Source: Streptomyces albicerus (GTDB taxonomy: Bacteria > Actinomycetota > Actinomycetes > Streptomycetales > Streptomycetaceae). From it: a DNA stretch of 64,000 bases. This document shows positions 1 through 7,388 of the stretch, in pieces (position 1 is the stretch's first letter; each line of letters begins with the position of its first letter). Under the pieces are notes generated by a model, which ran no database searches, was not told the origin of the DNA, and saw only the letters and a program-made list of their open reading frames with translations. Position numbers and translations under genes: made by a program. The DNA lies in the NCBI RefSeq assembly GCF_008905045.1, contig NZ_VWMY01000041.1, positions 1 through 64,000 on the forward strand, written 5' to 3'.

Positions 1-512
1 CTCCTCCCCGAGTTCCCAACCATCCACAACCGATGGTCCTCCGAAGCCACCAGGACGGGGCCCCAGCCCTCATAGAGTCAGGTCAGCGCTTTAATCGGAC
101 ACTTAAGACATCCCTGTGCGTTGTACGAGAGTGGCTCCGGAGAGCATGCTCATGGCGCGGCAGGCTATATGCCTGAGCTGCAAGAACTCTGAGCAGGGCC
201 GGCGTTGCTGTGATCCACGCGCTCCTCACACGTGCGCGGCAAGCGCGAGCCTGCGGCCGCTTGTGGCCGACTTGGATGCACGCCAAGGCTCTGCGTCTCG
301 GCGCAGGCTGTGATCTTGGTCCAGAGGTGGGCGCTCGCACCGCTCGCCGTCTGCCCTACCTGCAGGTCACCGGTACCGGAGCGGGTGGACGGCTGGGCAT
401 GTCTCCGCGACGACACGGCCATTTGTCCAGCGAGGTGTTGGCCGTACCCATCGCCGAACGAAGGATTCTCCCCAGGGTGTCAAATCGTCCCTGTGTCACC
501 TAGCATAAAACC
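1..512. other. Region with no supported gene
   Basis: No open frame here has convincing codon use, a ribosome binding site or recognisable motifs; the short frames overlap one another on both strands. Around 408-426 there is a stretch (CCATTTGTCCAGCGAGGTG) that closely matches one at 3038-3056 in front of the helix-turn-helix regulator (CCATCTGTCCAGCGTGGCG), so part of this region may be a duplicated promoter or operator. Confidence 0.5.
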
Positions 513-1580
513 ATGGTGGAACTAAGTGATCTCGCGGGACTCGTGAAAGATCTCTGCTGGCAGCTCGAAAATGATCTAAACCACAAGTTTAGTCCCCTGC
601 CCTCCGCTGCTGCCGAAGATCTAGCGTATTCCTTGGCTGAGATCGCTGAGGTGCTGGATTTTGGTAACACCTCGGTCCCGGCCGCTATTCGCCATAAGTC
701 ATCGCATCCCACCAAGGGTCTGCATCTATTGGCGCAATTGGCTGAAACCTTGGAGAGGGATCTCCTTGGGAATAGCTGGAGTAGTGTAGAGAACCCTTCA
801 TATGTGAGGACGATGCTGCTCGGTGCTGCCGCTCGCCTGAGTTACTACTCGGAGCAAATCGAGGATAGGTATCGGCGGCCCGATCTTCACGCAATCGAAA
901 GCACGCTACGTGTGGCGGCTCTCCCATATCGCCTCGATAGGGTCGTTCCGTTGCCGGAATCCGGGATGCTGGCATTTGCCAACGCCGAGATGGATCGGTT
1001 CGAAATCCCGCAACTCGGTGAGCATCCTATGGAGGGTGAGTCGGAACAGGTCCCGGTAGACATTTACATCGATAGCGATAATGAGGGTCAGATTGCCGCA
1101 ATCGTAAACAGTGCTGCGGCGTTGCTGGAGGCGATGGGGTACGAGGAGTTCGGCGAGCCTGAAATCTATCGAGGGTCGATATTCAGAAGGTCAAAAGCCG
1201 TCGCTAACCAAGGGATCGACGAGCTAAAGAACCGGCTCATGAAGGTTGAACGGGGAATCGAGCTGGCCCAGCTTGACCTCAGACAGGCTGAGGTGAACTC
1301 CAAGGAGGCGGAAGCCGCAAGTAATCTCCTCGCGTCGCTAGAAGGGGTTCCGCGTGCTTGCGTTCGCGTAGGATCACTCTTGATCGTGAAGTACACGTAC
1401 CAATCAGAACCCGTCGTACTGATCCGGAACCTGACGCAAGTCGAGATGCATGCGTTGGGGCGCTTTCCGGAGATTCAGAAAAACCCCGAGCGCGCCCTTG
1501 AGATGTTGGCTACAGCCATCGCCAACACGCCAGAGTCTGGTGACGTAGTGCCTCTCCAAGACGGGGAGATAGCAGATTAG
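513..1580 (+). CDS. Hypothetical protein, 355 aa, lower GC than neighbours
   Basis: Unknown function. The ATG at 513 has no clear Shine-Dalgarno sequence; a TAGCAT box lies about 10 bases upstream, so the mRNA may be leaderless or nearly so. The N-terminal 130 residues are helical. Residues about 180-230 form an alpha/beta segment ending in a GSxFRR-like motif (GSIFRR), then comes a charged helix likely to be a coiled coil (about 235-275), then a compact C-terminal part with SLLIVKYTY and LTQVEMHAL. This layout resembles uncharacterised actinobacterial proteins found near mobile or defence genes, but that is memory of a pattern and not a search result. AT-richer codon use than the core element suggests separate acquisition. 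Confidence 0.75.
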   Translation: MVELSDLAGLVKDLCWQLENDLNHKFSPLPSAAAEDLAYSLAEIAEVLDFGNTSVPAAIRHKSSHPTKGLHLLAQLAETLERDLLGNSWSSVENPSYVRTMLLGAAARLSYYSEQIEDRYRRPDLHAIESTLRVAALPYRLDRVVPLPESGMLAFANAEMDRFEIPQLGEHPMEGESEQVPVDIYIDSDNEGQIAAIVNSAAALLEAMGYEEFGEPEIYRGSIFRRSKAVANQGIDELKNRLMKVERGIELAQLDLRQAEVNSKEAEAASNLLASLEGVPRACVRVGSLLIVKYTYQSEPVVLIRNLTQVEMHALGRFPEIQKNPERALEMLATAIANTPESGDVVPLQDGEIAD

Positions 1581-2540
1581 TTATTGCTTCCATAGGTTGA
1601 CCTTTTCACCTCCGATCATCGGTGCTCCTTCGGGCCCTTTTACGTGTGGTGCGATCCAGACGGGCCGATGAACTTGCAACCGGGGGTACCACTGCTGTCG
1701 CCAATGGCCGCGTACGATCCATTGGTGGTGGTAGTCGCGGGGGGTCCCTCCCTCTCCTGGGTCCTCGCTTCTATTCGGACGACGCAGCTCGATTACGCGC
1801 ACGCTTGCTGGCTTTCGGTTGGCGCGCTGTAGCCGCTTGCGCGTAGCGCGATCTGGCTCCAGGTCGGATAGCTTTGCCAGTGGCTGGCGCATCAGCAACC
1901 AAGCCGTGAGGATCGTCCGGCCCCAGAGGTTGAGGACGCTGTCCTCGTTCAAGTGCATGTCGCTGTCAACGAAGTGGGCAGCGTCCATGGTGTAAGCGAA
2001 ACGAGGTTGTGCCCTCTTTTGTCTCTCCGCTTCCTCTTCCGTGATGGTGCCTTCGGCGACTTCAGCCTCGAAGGTTCGATGGAGATCAACGTAGAAACTG
2101 AACCAAAGAACTGGGCTCTGCAGGCCCATATCGGTGAAACTCCATGATGCCCCTGAAATGTACACAGGCTCGCCGTGTCCACCCTTAGTGTTTGGGTCTT
2201 CGGCGATCGGTTCTTCAAAGATAATGAAGCCGTTAAGGGTGGGGACATCAGAGGATGCTAGCTTGAATGATGGAAGTGAGTCTGCTGCCGCAATCGCCAG
2301 TTTTGTCATGGCAGATGAGACGAAGAAGAGTTCAGCAGATCCCAAGCGATTGATTTCGTCCAGTCGCCGCTGGTTTCCAGTTGGACTTAGTCCTGCCTGT
2401 GGTCGACCCATTTCATCTTCAACAGACATGGCTGCGCGAACCGGTCGTTCTGACCACCAGTTCACCACTAACGGATGTTCGTAGTGAGCTAGTAGATCAC
2501 TGCGGAGTTCTGGAAGGTCAACGGCCCGAATATCGGACAT
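1581..2540 (-). CDS. Hypothetical protein with C-terminal HQW...HRP...WIAPHVKGPEG motif
   Basis: Start chosen at the ATG 2540, preceded by an AAGGGGG ribosome binding site; an upstream extension to 2957 is open but low-complexity and has no start signal. The product is 319 aa. Residues 1-60 are helical. The middle contains a bulky aromatic section (FFVSSAMTKL, WSFTDMG). The C-terminus carries HQWIVRGHWRQQWYP followed by HRPVWIAPHVKGPEGAPM, a signature I associate with small actinobacterial phage and element proteins of unknown function (His and Trp rich, possibly nucleic-acid or metal binding). It lies on the opposite strand to the regulator at 3110 and is convergent with the gene at 513. No function is assigned. 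Confidence 0.8.
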   Translation of the reverse strand: MSDIRAVDLPELRSDLLAHYEHPLVVNWWSERPVRAAMSVEDEMGRPQAGLSPTGNQRRLDEINRLGSAELFFVSSAMTKLAIAAADSLPSFKLASSDVPTLNGFIIFEEPIAEDPNTKGGHGEPVYISGASWSFTDMGLQSPVLWFSFYVDLHRTFEAEVAEGTITEEEAERQKRAQPRFAYTMDAAHFVDSDMHLNEDSVLNLWGRTILTAWLLMRQPLAKLSDLEPDRATRKRLQRANRKPASVRVIELRRPNRSEDPGEGGTPRDYHHQWIVRGHWRQQWYPRLQVHRPVWIAPHVKGPEGAPMIGGEKVNLWKQ

Positions 2541-2760
2541 GTTCCCGGCCCCCTTACGGGCATCAAGACGGCACAGAATGTATGTGGGAGGCGCCTGAGC
2601 GGTTGCCTCGCGACCAGCTCTACTGTTCGGCTGTTCACGCCTCCTTGCACGTGACTGTGCCCGGCCGCGCCGCATCGCAAGCTGTGTGGCCCTGGGTAGG
2701 CGGGGGATTGGCCGGGGCACCGACCATGGACTAGGTGAGGGTGTTACAGCCCTCCGCCTG

Positions 2761-2850
2761 GCCGGACAGGTGGGACAGTTCCGTTTCTCGCTGTCCCACC
2801 TGGTTTCGCAGGTCACCCCGACTGTTGGGACAGCCGGACACGTGGGACAC
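2761..2850. repeat. 90-bp iteron-like segment, inverted partner of 16734-16823
   Basis: Aligned without gaps, this segment matches the reverse complement of 16734-16823 at about 74 of 90 positions. Conservation sits in the motifs: CCGGACAGGTGGGACAG, CTGTCCCAC and TGGGACAGCCGGACA. The pair GTGGGACAG (2770-2778) and CTGTCCCAC (2791-2799) forms an inverted repeat with a 12-base spacer, and the partner copy has the same spacer length. On the minus strand it could encode a peptide like the RepA C-terminus, but similarity ends at the segment borders. That points to a cis-acting site (replication origin or partition-like) more than a gene relic. Confidence 0.6.
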
Positions 2851-2970
2851 CCCTGTCCACCACTAGGGATCTCGACCGTATAAGGGCGTCGACGCGGAGC
2901 GTCGGCAACCGACGACAACGCCGCAGATGGGCGCACCAAGCCCCGCGTCTGCGGCATGACCCGCCGGACA

Positions 2971-2995
2971 GGACCCGGACACTTCGTCCGGGTCC
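2971..2995. terminator. Hairpin terminator, perfect 10-bp stem
   Basis: GGACCCGGAC (2971-2980), five-base loop, GTCCGGGTCC (2986-2995), followed by TC-rich sequence. It lies upstream of the regulator at 3110 and would insulate that operon. The hairpin at 4937-4967 after the operon shares the GGACCC/GGGTCC stem core. Confidence 0.55.
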
Positions 2996-3109
2996 TCTGC
3001 CGTTGGGTGCCTCACGCTCGGTCGGGCGGACAAGGAAAGACCATCTGTCCAGCGTGGCGACCGGATCGGTACCGTGAAGCTGGCCCCTACAACCAGGAGG
3101 CAACACGCA

Positions 3110-4345
3110 ATGCGTGGTCTTGGAGATCACCTCAGCATCGGTGAGCGCATCGCGTTCTACCGGAAGCGCCGCGGCTACACGCAAGAGGTGCTGGCCGGTC
3201 TGGTCGGTCGTAGCACCGATTGGCTCGCGAAGATTGAGACCGGGCGCCGGAAGCCGCCCCGTATCGACATGCTCGCGGAGCTGTCGCGCATCCTGCGTGT
3301 ACCTCTCGGGGACCTGCTCGGACAGACCGTGCTCATGGAAGACGAGCGGCAACAGGACGATGTCCCCGCCGTGCGCGACGCCCTCATGAGCCCGCGTCGC
3401 CTCTCGCGCCTGCTTTTCGGTCCTGACGCTGAGACTCAGCTTCCGACGCCTGCCCCTGCGGCCGTGCGTGTGGAGCAAACATGGAACGACTACCAGGGCG
3501 GAAGGCTCGGCAGCGTCATCGCCGCGCTCCCCGCTCTGCTTCAGGCGGCACAGGAGTTGGAGGAGCGAGCAGGGCGCCGCGGTGAGGACCGGGGTGATTG
3601 CTGGGCGGTATCGGCCCGGACACACCACCTCGCGGCAACGACGCTCGCGAAGATCGGTGAATCGGACATGTCATGGCTCGCTGCTGAGCGCGCGATGCGA
3701 GCCGCTGACGAGTCGGACGACCCGCTCGTACTCGCGTCCGCGGCACGGTCCGGCACACACGCCCTGCTCGCCAACGGGCGATATGACGATGCCCTCGAAC
3801 TGGGCAACACGGCCGCAGCGTGGCTGTCGTCTCAGGTGGCCGAGCGCGATCCGGCGGCACTCAGCCTGTTGGGGATGATCCACCTGCGTGCCGCCGTCGC
3901 GGCAGCGCGGCATCAGGACCGGCCCACCGCCACGGGGCTGTTGGACCGTGCCGAAGAACTCGCGGACGACCTCGGGTCGGATGAGAACTACTGGCAGACC
4001 GGATTCGGGCCGACGAACGTACTGCTCCATCGTCTGTCCGTTGAGCTGGACCTCGACAACGTCACGTACGTCGTGGAACACGGCCGGATCAACGTCGACC
4101 ACATGCCGCAGGAGCGCAGCGTCTCGCACCGCATCGACTACGCGCGTGCTCTGTCGCTCGCTGGCCAGGGAGATGAGGCCTTCGGGGAGCTGCGTACGGC
4201 TGAGCGCACGTCGCCGCAGCTCGTACGAAACAATCCGAGGGTGCGCGAGACGCTGCGGGACCTGATCAAGCAGTCCCCCGTGACCGGCGGTTCGCGCTCG
4301 TCCGAGGTGTTCGTGATGGCGCAACGGTGCAGGGCGGTGCAGTGA
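3110..4345 (+). CDS. XRE-family helix-turn-helix regulator with TPR-like C-terminal region
   Basis: Start is the ATG at 3110, 9 bases after a perfect AGGAGG (3095-3100); the longer GTG reading from 3074 lacks such a site. The product is 411 aa. Residues about 8-65 form a lambda-type HTH (YRKRRGYTQEVLAGLVGRS, then a recognition helix and IETGRRKPP), followed by about 330 residues of helical repeats typical of Streptomyces regulators that bind DNA through the N-terminus and a ligand or peptide through a TPR-like region. The gene overlaps the flavoprotein gene by four bases (GTGA), so the two are translationally coupled. Such regulator-flavoprotein pairs are common in Streptomyces accessory DNA; the signal sensed is unknown. 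Confidence 0.85.
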   Translation: MRGLGDHLSIGERIAFYRKRRGYTQEVLAGLVGRSTDWLAKIETGRRKPPRIDMLAELSRILRVPLGDLLGQTVLMEDERQQDDVPAVRDALMSPRRLSRLLFGPDAETQLPTPAPAAVRVEQTWNDYQGGRLGSVIAALPALLQAAQELEERAGRRGEDRGDCWAVSARTHHLAATTLAKIGESDMSWLAAERAMRAADESDDPLVLASAARSGTHALLANGRYDDALELGNTAAAWLSSQVAERDPAALSLLGMIHLRAAVAAARHQDRPTATGLLDRAEELADDLGSDENYWQTGFGPTNVLLHRLSVELDLDNVTYVVEHGRINVDHMPQERSVSHRIDYARALSLAGQGDEAFGELRTAERTSPQLVRNNPRVRETLRDLIKQSPVTGGSRSSEVFVMAQRCRAVQ

Positions 4346-4905
4346 GTTCAGGCAAGCGTGGGGTGCTCGGGGTCGTCGGATCGGCGGCCGGAGGGGTCGA
4401 GGCACTGCGTACCGGTCTCGTCGAACCGGCGATGGACCGCGGATGGCAGGTAGCCGTCACGCTGACGCCGACCGCAGGTCAGTGGCTGCGCATGAGTGGC
4501 GAGGTTGAGCGGCTGGAGAAGCTCACCGGCCTGCCCGTACGCGACGAACCGCGCCTCCCTGGCGAGGCCCGGCCGCATCCTCCGGTGGATTGCTACGTGG
4601 TCGCTCCCGCGTCAGCCAACATGGTCGCCAAGCTCGCGACTGGCCTGATGGACAACCAGGCGCTCACCCAGGTTGGCGAGGCTATCGGCACGCTCGGTCT
4701 GCCGGTCGTCGTCTTCCCGCGGGTGAACGCGGCGCATGCTCGCCACCCCGCGTGGCAAGGCCACATCGACGCCCTTCGAGCCGGGGGAGTGTACGTCGTC
4801 TACGGCCCGGACGTCTGGCCGCTGTACGAGCCGAGGGAAGCGCCGGCGGGGCGCGAACTCCCATGGGCCGCAGTGTTGGACGCCGTGGAGGAAGCCATTC
4901 GGTGA
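4342..4905 (+). CDS. Flavoprotein of the HFCD / phosphopantothenoylcysteine decarboxylase-like family
   Basis: 187 aa from the GTG at 4342, which overlaps the stop of the regulator gene (GTGA); an in-frame GTG at 4327 is an alternative. It opens with a Rossmann-like flavin-binding segment (GVLGVVGSAAGGVEALR) and has the family hallmark APASANMVAKLATGLMDN near residue 95, close to the canonical PASANT substrate/FMN motif. Related enzymes (CoaC, EpiD, Dfp) decarboxylate cysteine-containing peptides or cofactors with FMN. The partner motif that follows is diverged (FPRVNAAHARHPAW), so the substrate cannot be inferred. The coupled regulator and the terminator just downstream define a two-gene operon. 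Confidence 0.8.
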   Translation: MSSGKRGVLGVVGSAAGGVEALRTGLVEPAMDRGWQVAVTLTPTAGQWLRMSGEVERLEKLTGLPVRDEPRLPGEARPHPPVDCYVVAPASANMVAKLATGLMDNQALTQVGEAIGTLGLPVVVFPRVNAAHARHPAWQGHIDALRAGGVYVVYGPDVWPLYEPREAPAGRELPWAAVLDAVEEAIR

Positions 4906-4936
4906 CGATCCGTCAACCCGCTTGACCTGCAAGGAA

Positions 4937-4967
4937 AGAGGACCCAGACAGTCTGTCCGGGTCCTCT
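4937..4967 (+). terminator. Strong hairpin terminator after the flavoprotein gene
   Basis: AGAGGACCC (4937-4945) pairs with GGGTCCTCT (4959-4967), and the interior GACAG/CTGTC extends the stem. It lies 32 bases after the stop codon at 4905. Confidence 0.75.
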
Positions 4968-4994
4968 TCCAATTCCGGCCGCATGCTCATTGCC

Positions 4995-5213
4995 ATGTCA
5001 GGGATCAATGAGCGAAGCGGCGAGTTGGGAGGTCTGACTCCCACGGAACTTGCCTTGATCGAAGCAGGTTTGAGCGAGGCGCGCGCCACGGTCGAACGAC
5101 TGTTGAGGCGCGCGGACGACCTCACGGCGCGGGTGGAGTCCCGTCGCCGACAAGCTGTTCAAGGCGGTCCAGTCGCTCGCCGAGTAGATGAAGAGCGTCA
5201 TGAATCGAGCTGA
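4995..5213 (+). CDS. Possible small helical protein, convergent with the GntR gene
   Basis: A 72-residue frame from ATG 4995 (or 76 residues from 4983) encodes a Glu/Arg/Leu-rich amphipathic helix (LTPTELALIEAGLSEARATV) but lacks a ribosome binding site, sits directly behind a terminator and overlaps the 3' end of the GntR gene by 92 bases on the other strand. It may be a real small protein or chance coding in GC-rich DNA. Confidence 0.3.
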   Translation: MSGINERSGELGGLTPTELALIEAGLSEARATVERLLRRADDLTARVESRRRQAVQGGPVARRVDEERHESS

Positions 5214-5517
5214 GCTCTGCGGCCAGTGCGGTGAACGCGGGGCTACTGCCCGGCTCGGTGCCGAGCGGCATCGACGGGTCACGGACGAACGTCCCGCGGC
5301 CCTGCTGGGTGAGAACCAACCCCTCGTCGCGGAGCTGGCCGTACGCGCTCTGCACGGTCATTAGCTGCACGCCAAGGTCCTTGGCGAGCTTGCGAGCCGC
5401 GGGGAGCTGGTCTCCCGGGTCGTACTCGCGGTTCGGGCCCGTGATCTTCTCGCGGAACTCCGCAGCGATCTCCTTGGCCGTGGGCGTCTGCTTGGGCGCT
5501 TCTGGGCTCTGCTCCAT
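5122..5517 (-). CDS. GntR-family repressor (KorSA-like)
   Basis: 131 aa. A winged-helix GntR domain fills residues about 10-85: DQLPAARKLAKDLGVQLMTV is the recognition-helix region and GLVLTQQGRGTFVRD the wing. A short tail follows, with no large effector-binding domain, as in the KorSA-type repressors that keep AICE replication and transfer genes silent. It is divergent from the rightward conjugation operon, and two palindromic operator-like sites lie between its start and that operon. Inference: it represses itself and the rightward genes. The start at 5517 lacks a strong ribosome binding site. Confidence 0.85.
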   Translation of the reverse strand: MEQSPEAPKQTPTAKEIAAEFREKITGPNREYDPGDQLPAARKLAKDLGVQLMTVQSAYGQLRDEGLVLTQQGRGTFVRDPSMPLGTEPGSSPAFTALAAELSSIHDALHLLGERLDRLEQLVGDGTPPAP

Positions 5518-5534
5518 GGGTTCGAGAGTAGCCG

Positions 5535-5549
5535 GACCTAGGTCAATCT
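5535..5549. promoter_or_regulatory. Operator-like site 1 for the GntR repressor
   Basis: GACCTAGGTC (5535-5544) followed by AATCT repeats the centre and right half of the perfect palindrome at 5579-5600. It sits 18 bases upstream of the gntR start codon, where binding would block its transcription. Confidence 0.55.
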
Positions 5550-5570
5550 CTGCTCTACGCCCGGGCCCTC

Positions 5571-5600
5571 TTGACAGTCAGATTGACCTAGGTCAATCTG
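5571..5600 (+). promoter_or_regulatory. Operator-like site 2 (22-bp perfect palindrome) with TTGACA box
   Basis: Positions 5579-5600 form a perfect palindrome with half-site CAGATTGACCT. A consensus -35 hexamer TTGACA lies at 5571-5576, so the palindrome covers the spacer and -10 region of a rightward promoter. The layout fits a repressor that shuts off the conjugation operon. The -10 itself (CAATCT) is weak. Confidence 0.55.
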
Positions 5601-5790
5601 AAATCACGCGCCGGCGGGTCCCGTGAAAACGGGAGCCCCTCCAGGGGTTACCGCACCCGTCGGGAGCGTCTGACCTTTGACAACTGAATGGGGATCACGC
5701 CGCCTCTCCTCGACCAAGTAGGCGGTCACGCGGGTCTCACCCGCGTGAGGTATAGCGCAACCAACCCCCTTGCAGCGCTTCGGCGTTGCG

Positions 5791-5835
5791 GCCCCGACCT
5801 GCCGCGATGGTGGCGGATCGAATCCGCCTCGGGGC
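5791..5835 (+). other. tRNA acceptor/T-arm-like foldback (copy A)
   Basis: GCCCCGA (5791-5797) pairs with TCGGGGC (5829-5835) as a 7-bp acceptor-like stem. Just inside its 3' strand sits a T-arm-like hairpin: GGCGG, loop ATCGAAT, CCGCC (5812-5828). A 14-base linker replaces the D and anticodon arms. There is no room for a full tRNA. Copy B at 8764-8812 has the same architecture. Confidence 0.5.
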
Positions 5836-5840
5836 ACTCC

Positions 5841-5908
5841 GGGCGACCGTCTCTCACCACTTCACGACCATGGCCGCCCGGCACCTCCATATCCCTTCGA
5901 CACAGGAG
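5841..5908 (+). repeat. Repeated hairpin leader, copy 1 of 3
   Basis: GGGCGACCGT (5841-5850) pairs with ATGGCCGCCC (5870-5879), with one mismatch and one G-T pair, around a loop containing TCTCACCAC and ACCA. It is followed by ATCCCTTCGACACAGGAG, whose AGGAG is the ribosome binding site of the next gene. The other copies lie at 13200-13269 and 14709-14774. Confidence 0.6.
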
Positions 5909-5914
5909 CGCTGC

Positions 5915-6208
5915 ATGCGTGCCTACATCGGCGGTCATCAGGCCGTCTCGATCAACGACTTCATCGAACTCGCCCTGGGCACCCCGGTTGAGCTATGGCT
6001 GGGGGAGGAGGGCGAGACCGAGGACGAGCGGGCGGCCCGGCTGGACGCGGCCCGCGACATCCTCACCGAGAACCCCGACCTGCCGGACGACGTGACCCGC
6101 ATCGCCGCCGAGGTGATCGAGGCGTACGCCCCGGAGCTGCTCAATGTCGTCCCGCTGACCCGCCCGGCCAGGCGCCGTCGGCCCTCCCGGAAGGGAGCGG
6201 CGGCATGA
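5915..6208 (+). CDS. Small element protein, 97 aa, unknown function
   Basis: Start at ATG 5915, six bases after AGGAG (5904-5908); longer in-frame readings run through the structured leader and are rejected. The product is acidic in the middle (GEEGETEDERAARLDAARDI) and ends in a basic tail (RPARRRRPSRKG). No known fold is recognised. It is the first gene of the rightward operon and overlaps the next gene by four bases (ATGA at 6205-6208), so it is translated with the Spd-like membrane proteins and is probably part of the transfer/spread module. Confidence 0.75.
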   Translation: MRAYIGGHQAVSINDFIELALGTPVELWLGEEGETEDERAARLDAARDILTENPDLPDDVTRIAAEVIEAYAPELLNVVPLTRPARRRRPSRKGAAA

Positions 6209-6393
6209 GCGCCCAATCCCCGACCGGGTTCGCCCTGGTCCTGGTCCTCTGCGGCTCGCTCATCGCGACCGTCGGTTCCGTGGCCAGCCTCGTTGCGCAC
6301 GACCACCGGCTGATGGGCATCGCCGCGGCTGGATTCGCGGTGCAGTTCCTCGGGTGGAAGCGGCATGCCCGCCGGAACGGGGGTGCGTCATGA
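6205..6393 (+). CDS. Small membrane protein (Spd-like), 62 aa
   Basis: Starts at an ATG overlapping the previous stop, with AAGGGAG upstream, and ends in an ATGA overlap with the next gene. Two hydrophobic stretches (GFALVLVLCGSLIATVGSV and LMGIAAAGFAVQFLGW) are followed by a basic end (KRHARRN). Size and position match the small Spd membrane proteins that help element DNA spread between hyphal compartments in Streptomyces; the family is too diverse for a firm name. Confidence 0.7.
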   Translation: MSAQSPTGFALVLVLCGSLIATVGSVASLVAHDHRLMGIAAAGFAVQFLGWKRHARRNGGAS

Positions 6394-7388
6394 CGACTGC
6401 CACCGAGACGATGCGGCCCCAGGTGCCGAAGCTGACCAAGCCCGAACTGTGGCTGTTGGGCGGTGTGGCCGTGCTCGCGGCCGGGGTGGGCGGACTGGGT
6501 CTTGCGTCCTCGTTCGAGGCGGTGTCGGCCGCGGGTGCCCGCTGGGGGTTCGACTCCCCGTGGATGCTGCCCGTGGGCATCGACGTGGCCATTCCGGTGT
6601 TCACCGCGGCGTTCCTGCTGCTGATCCGCACGGACATGCCGCTGGGCTGGGTGCGGTTCGTGCCATGGGCGCTGACCGGCGTGACGTGCTGGCTGAACAT
6701 CGCGGCCGGACACTCGCTCTCCGCGAAGCTCGCGCACGGCACGATGCCGCTGCTGTGGGTGGTCCTGTCCGAGGTCGCCGCGCACGTCTACGCCTCGCGG
6801 ATCGGCGCGGCCACGGGCCGTCGGATGGAGAAGATCCGCCGCTCTCGCTGGCTGCTCGCCCCGCTGTCCACGTTCGCTCTGTGGCGCCGCATGACCCTGT
6901 GGGAGATCACCTCTTACTCGGAGGCCCTGAAGCGGGAGCGGGAACGGCAGTTGGCCCGCGCGGAGCTGCGGGAGCGGTTCGGCCGGCGGTGGCGTTCGAA
7001 GACTCCCCGCCCGGACCGCGTGCTGTTGAAGCTGGGTGAGCTGGCCCCGGCCAGTGAGGACGTTCCGCCCGTGCCGCCGCAGGACCCGGAGTCGAAGCGC
7101 GAGGCGCCCAAGCCGCCGCGCAAGCGCCCCAACAAGGCCAAGGCCAAGACGCCCAAGGCGTCGCGGACCCCCGCGGAGCTGCTCGCCGAAGCCCGTGAGG
7201 CCACGGCCGAGTGGAGCGATGACGCGATCAACGCTGAGGCGATCCGCACCACGCTGCACTGCTCGGCAGCGAACTCCCGCGTGCTGCGGGACCTGTTGCT
7301 GAGCGAGCGCGTGGACGGCCGACGGCTGCACCCCATCGACGACGACGGCGCCGACGACGGCGTGAGCGGCGAGGGGGCTGCGGCATGA
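6390..7388 (+). CDS. DUF2637-type membrane protein (SpdB-like)
   Basis: 332 aa from ATG 6390 in an ATGA overlap with the upstream gene. Four hydrophobic helices lie in the first 145 residues (about 22-45, 55-77, 84-104, 114-135), containing PWMLPVGIDVAIPVFTAAFL, a hallmark of DUF2637 proteins on actinobacterial plasmids and AICEs. The cytoplasmic half is Lys/Pro-rich (residues about 220-260) and ends in a small helical domain (AEWSDDAINAEAIRTTLHCS) that may bind DNA. Members are thought to act with TraB in intramycelial spread. The gene overlaps the GGDEF gene by four bases. Confidence 0.85.
   Translation: MTTATETMRPQVPKLTKPELWLLGGVAVLAAGVGGLGLASSFEAVSAAGARWGFDSPWMLPVGIDVAIPVFTAAFLLLIRTDMPLGWVRFVPWALTGVTCWLNIAAGHSLSAKLAHGTMPLLWVVLSEVAAHVYASRIGAATGRRMEKIRRSRWLLAPLSTFALWRRMTLWEITSYSEALKRERERQLARAELRERFGRRWRSKTPRPDRVLLKLGELAPASEDVPPVPPQDPESKREAPKPPRKRPNKAKAKTPKASRTPAELLAEAREATAEWSDDAINAEAIRTTLHCSAANSRVLRDLLLSERVDGRRLHPIDDDGADDGVSGEGAAA

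Larger units (their letters stand above)
2541..3109. other. Intergenic region with iteron-like repeat and terminator
   Basis: No gene is supported in this 569-base gap. It holds the 90-bp repeat at 2761-2850, a strong hairpin at 2971-2995 and the upstream signals of the regulator gene at 3110. Confidence 0.6.
5601..5914 (+). promoter_or_regulatory. Structured leader of the rightward element operon
   Basis: No gene is supported in this stretch. Listed from left to right, it contains a hairpin with a 9-bp stem and 3-base loop (CACGCGGGT at 5727-5735 with ACCCGCGTG at 5739-5747), a TATAGC box just after it, a hairpin closed on a UUCG tetraloop at about 5772-5789 (GCAGCGC, TTCG, GCGTTGC), the tRNA-minihelix-like fold at 5791-5835 and the first copy of the repeated hairpin leader at 5841-5908. 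Confidence 0.5.

Noticed and set aside
2541..2957. N-terminal extension of the 1581-2540 protein with CPTCPA motifs as a zinc protein
   Set aside because: The Cys pattern comes from the GTGGGACAG/CTGTCCCAC DNA repeat read in one frame; the start at 2540 has a good ribosome binding site.
5750..5836. A complete tRNA gene ending in the T-arm-like hairpin
   Set aside because: No D-arm or anticodon arm can be fitted at proper spacing; the acceptor-like pairing uses bases only 31 nt apart.
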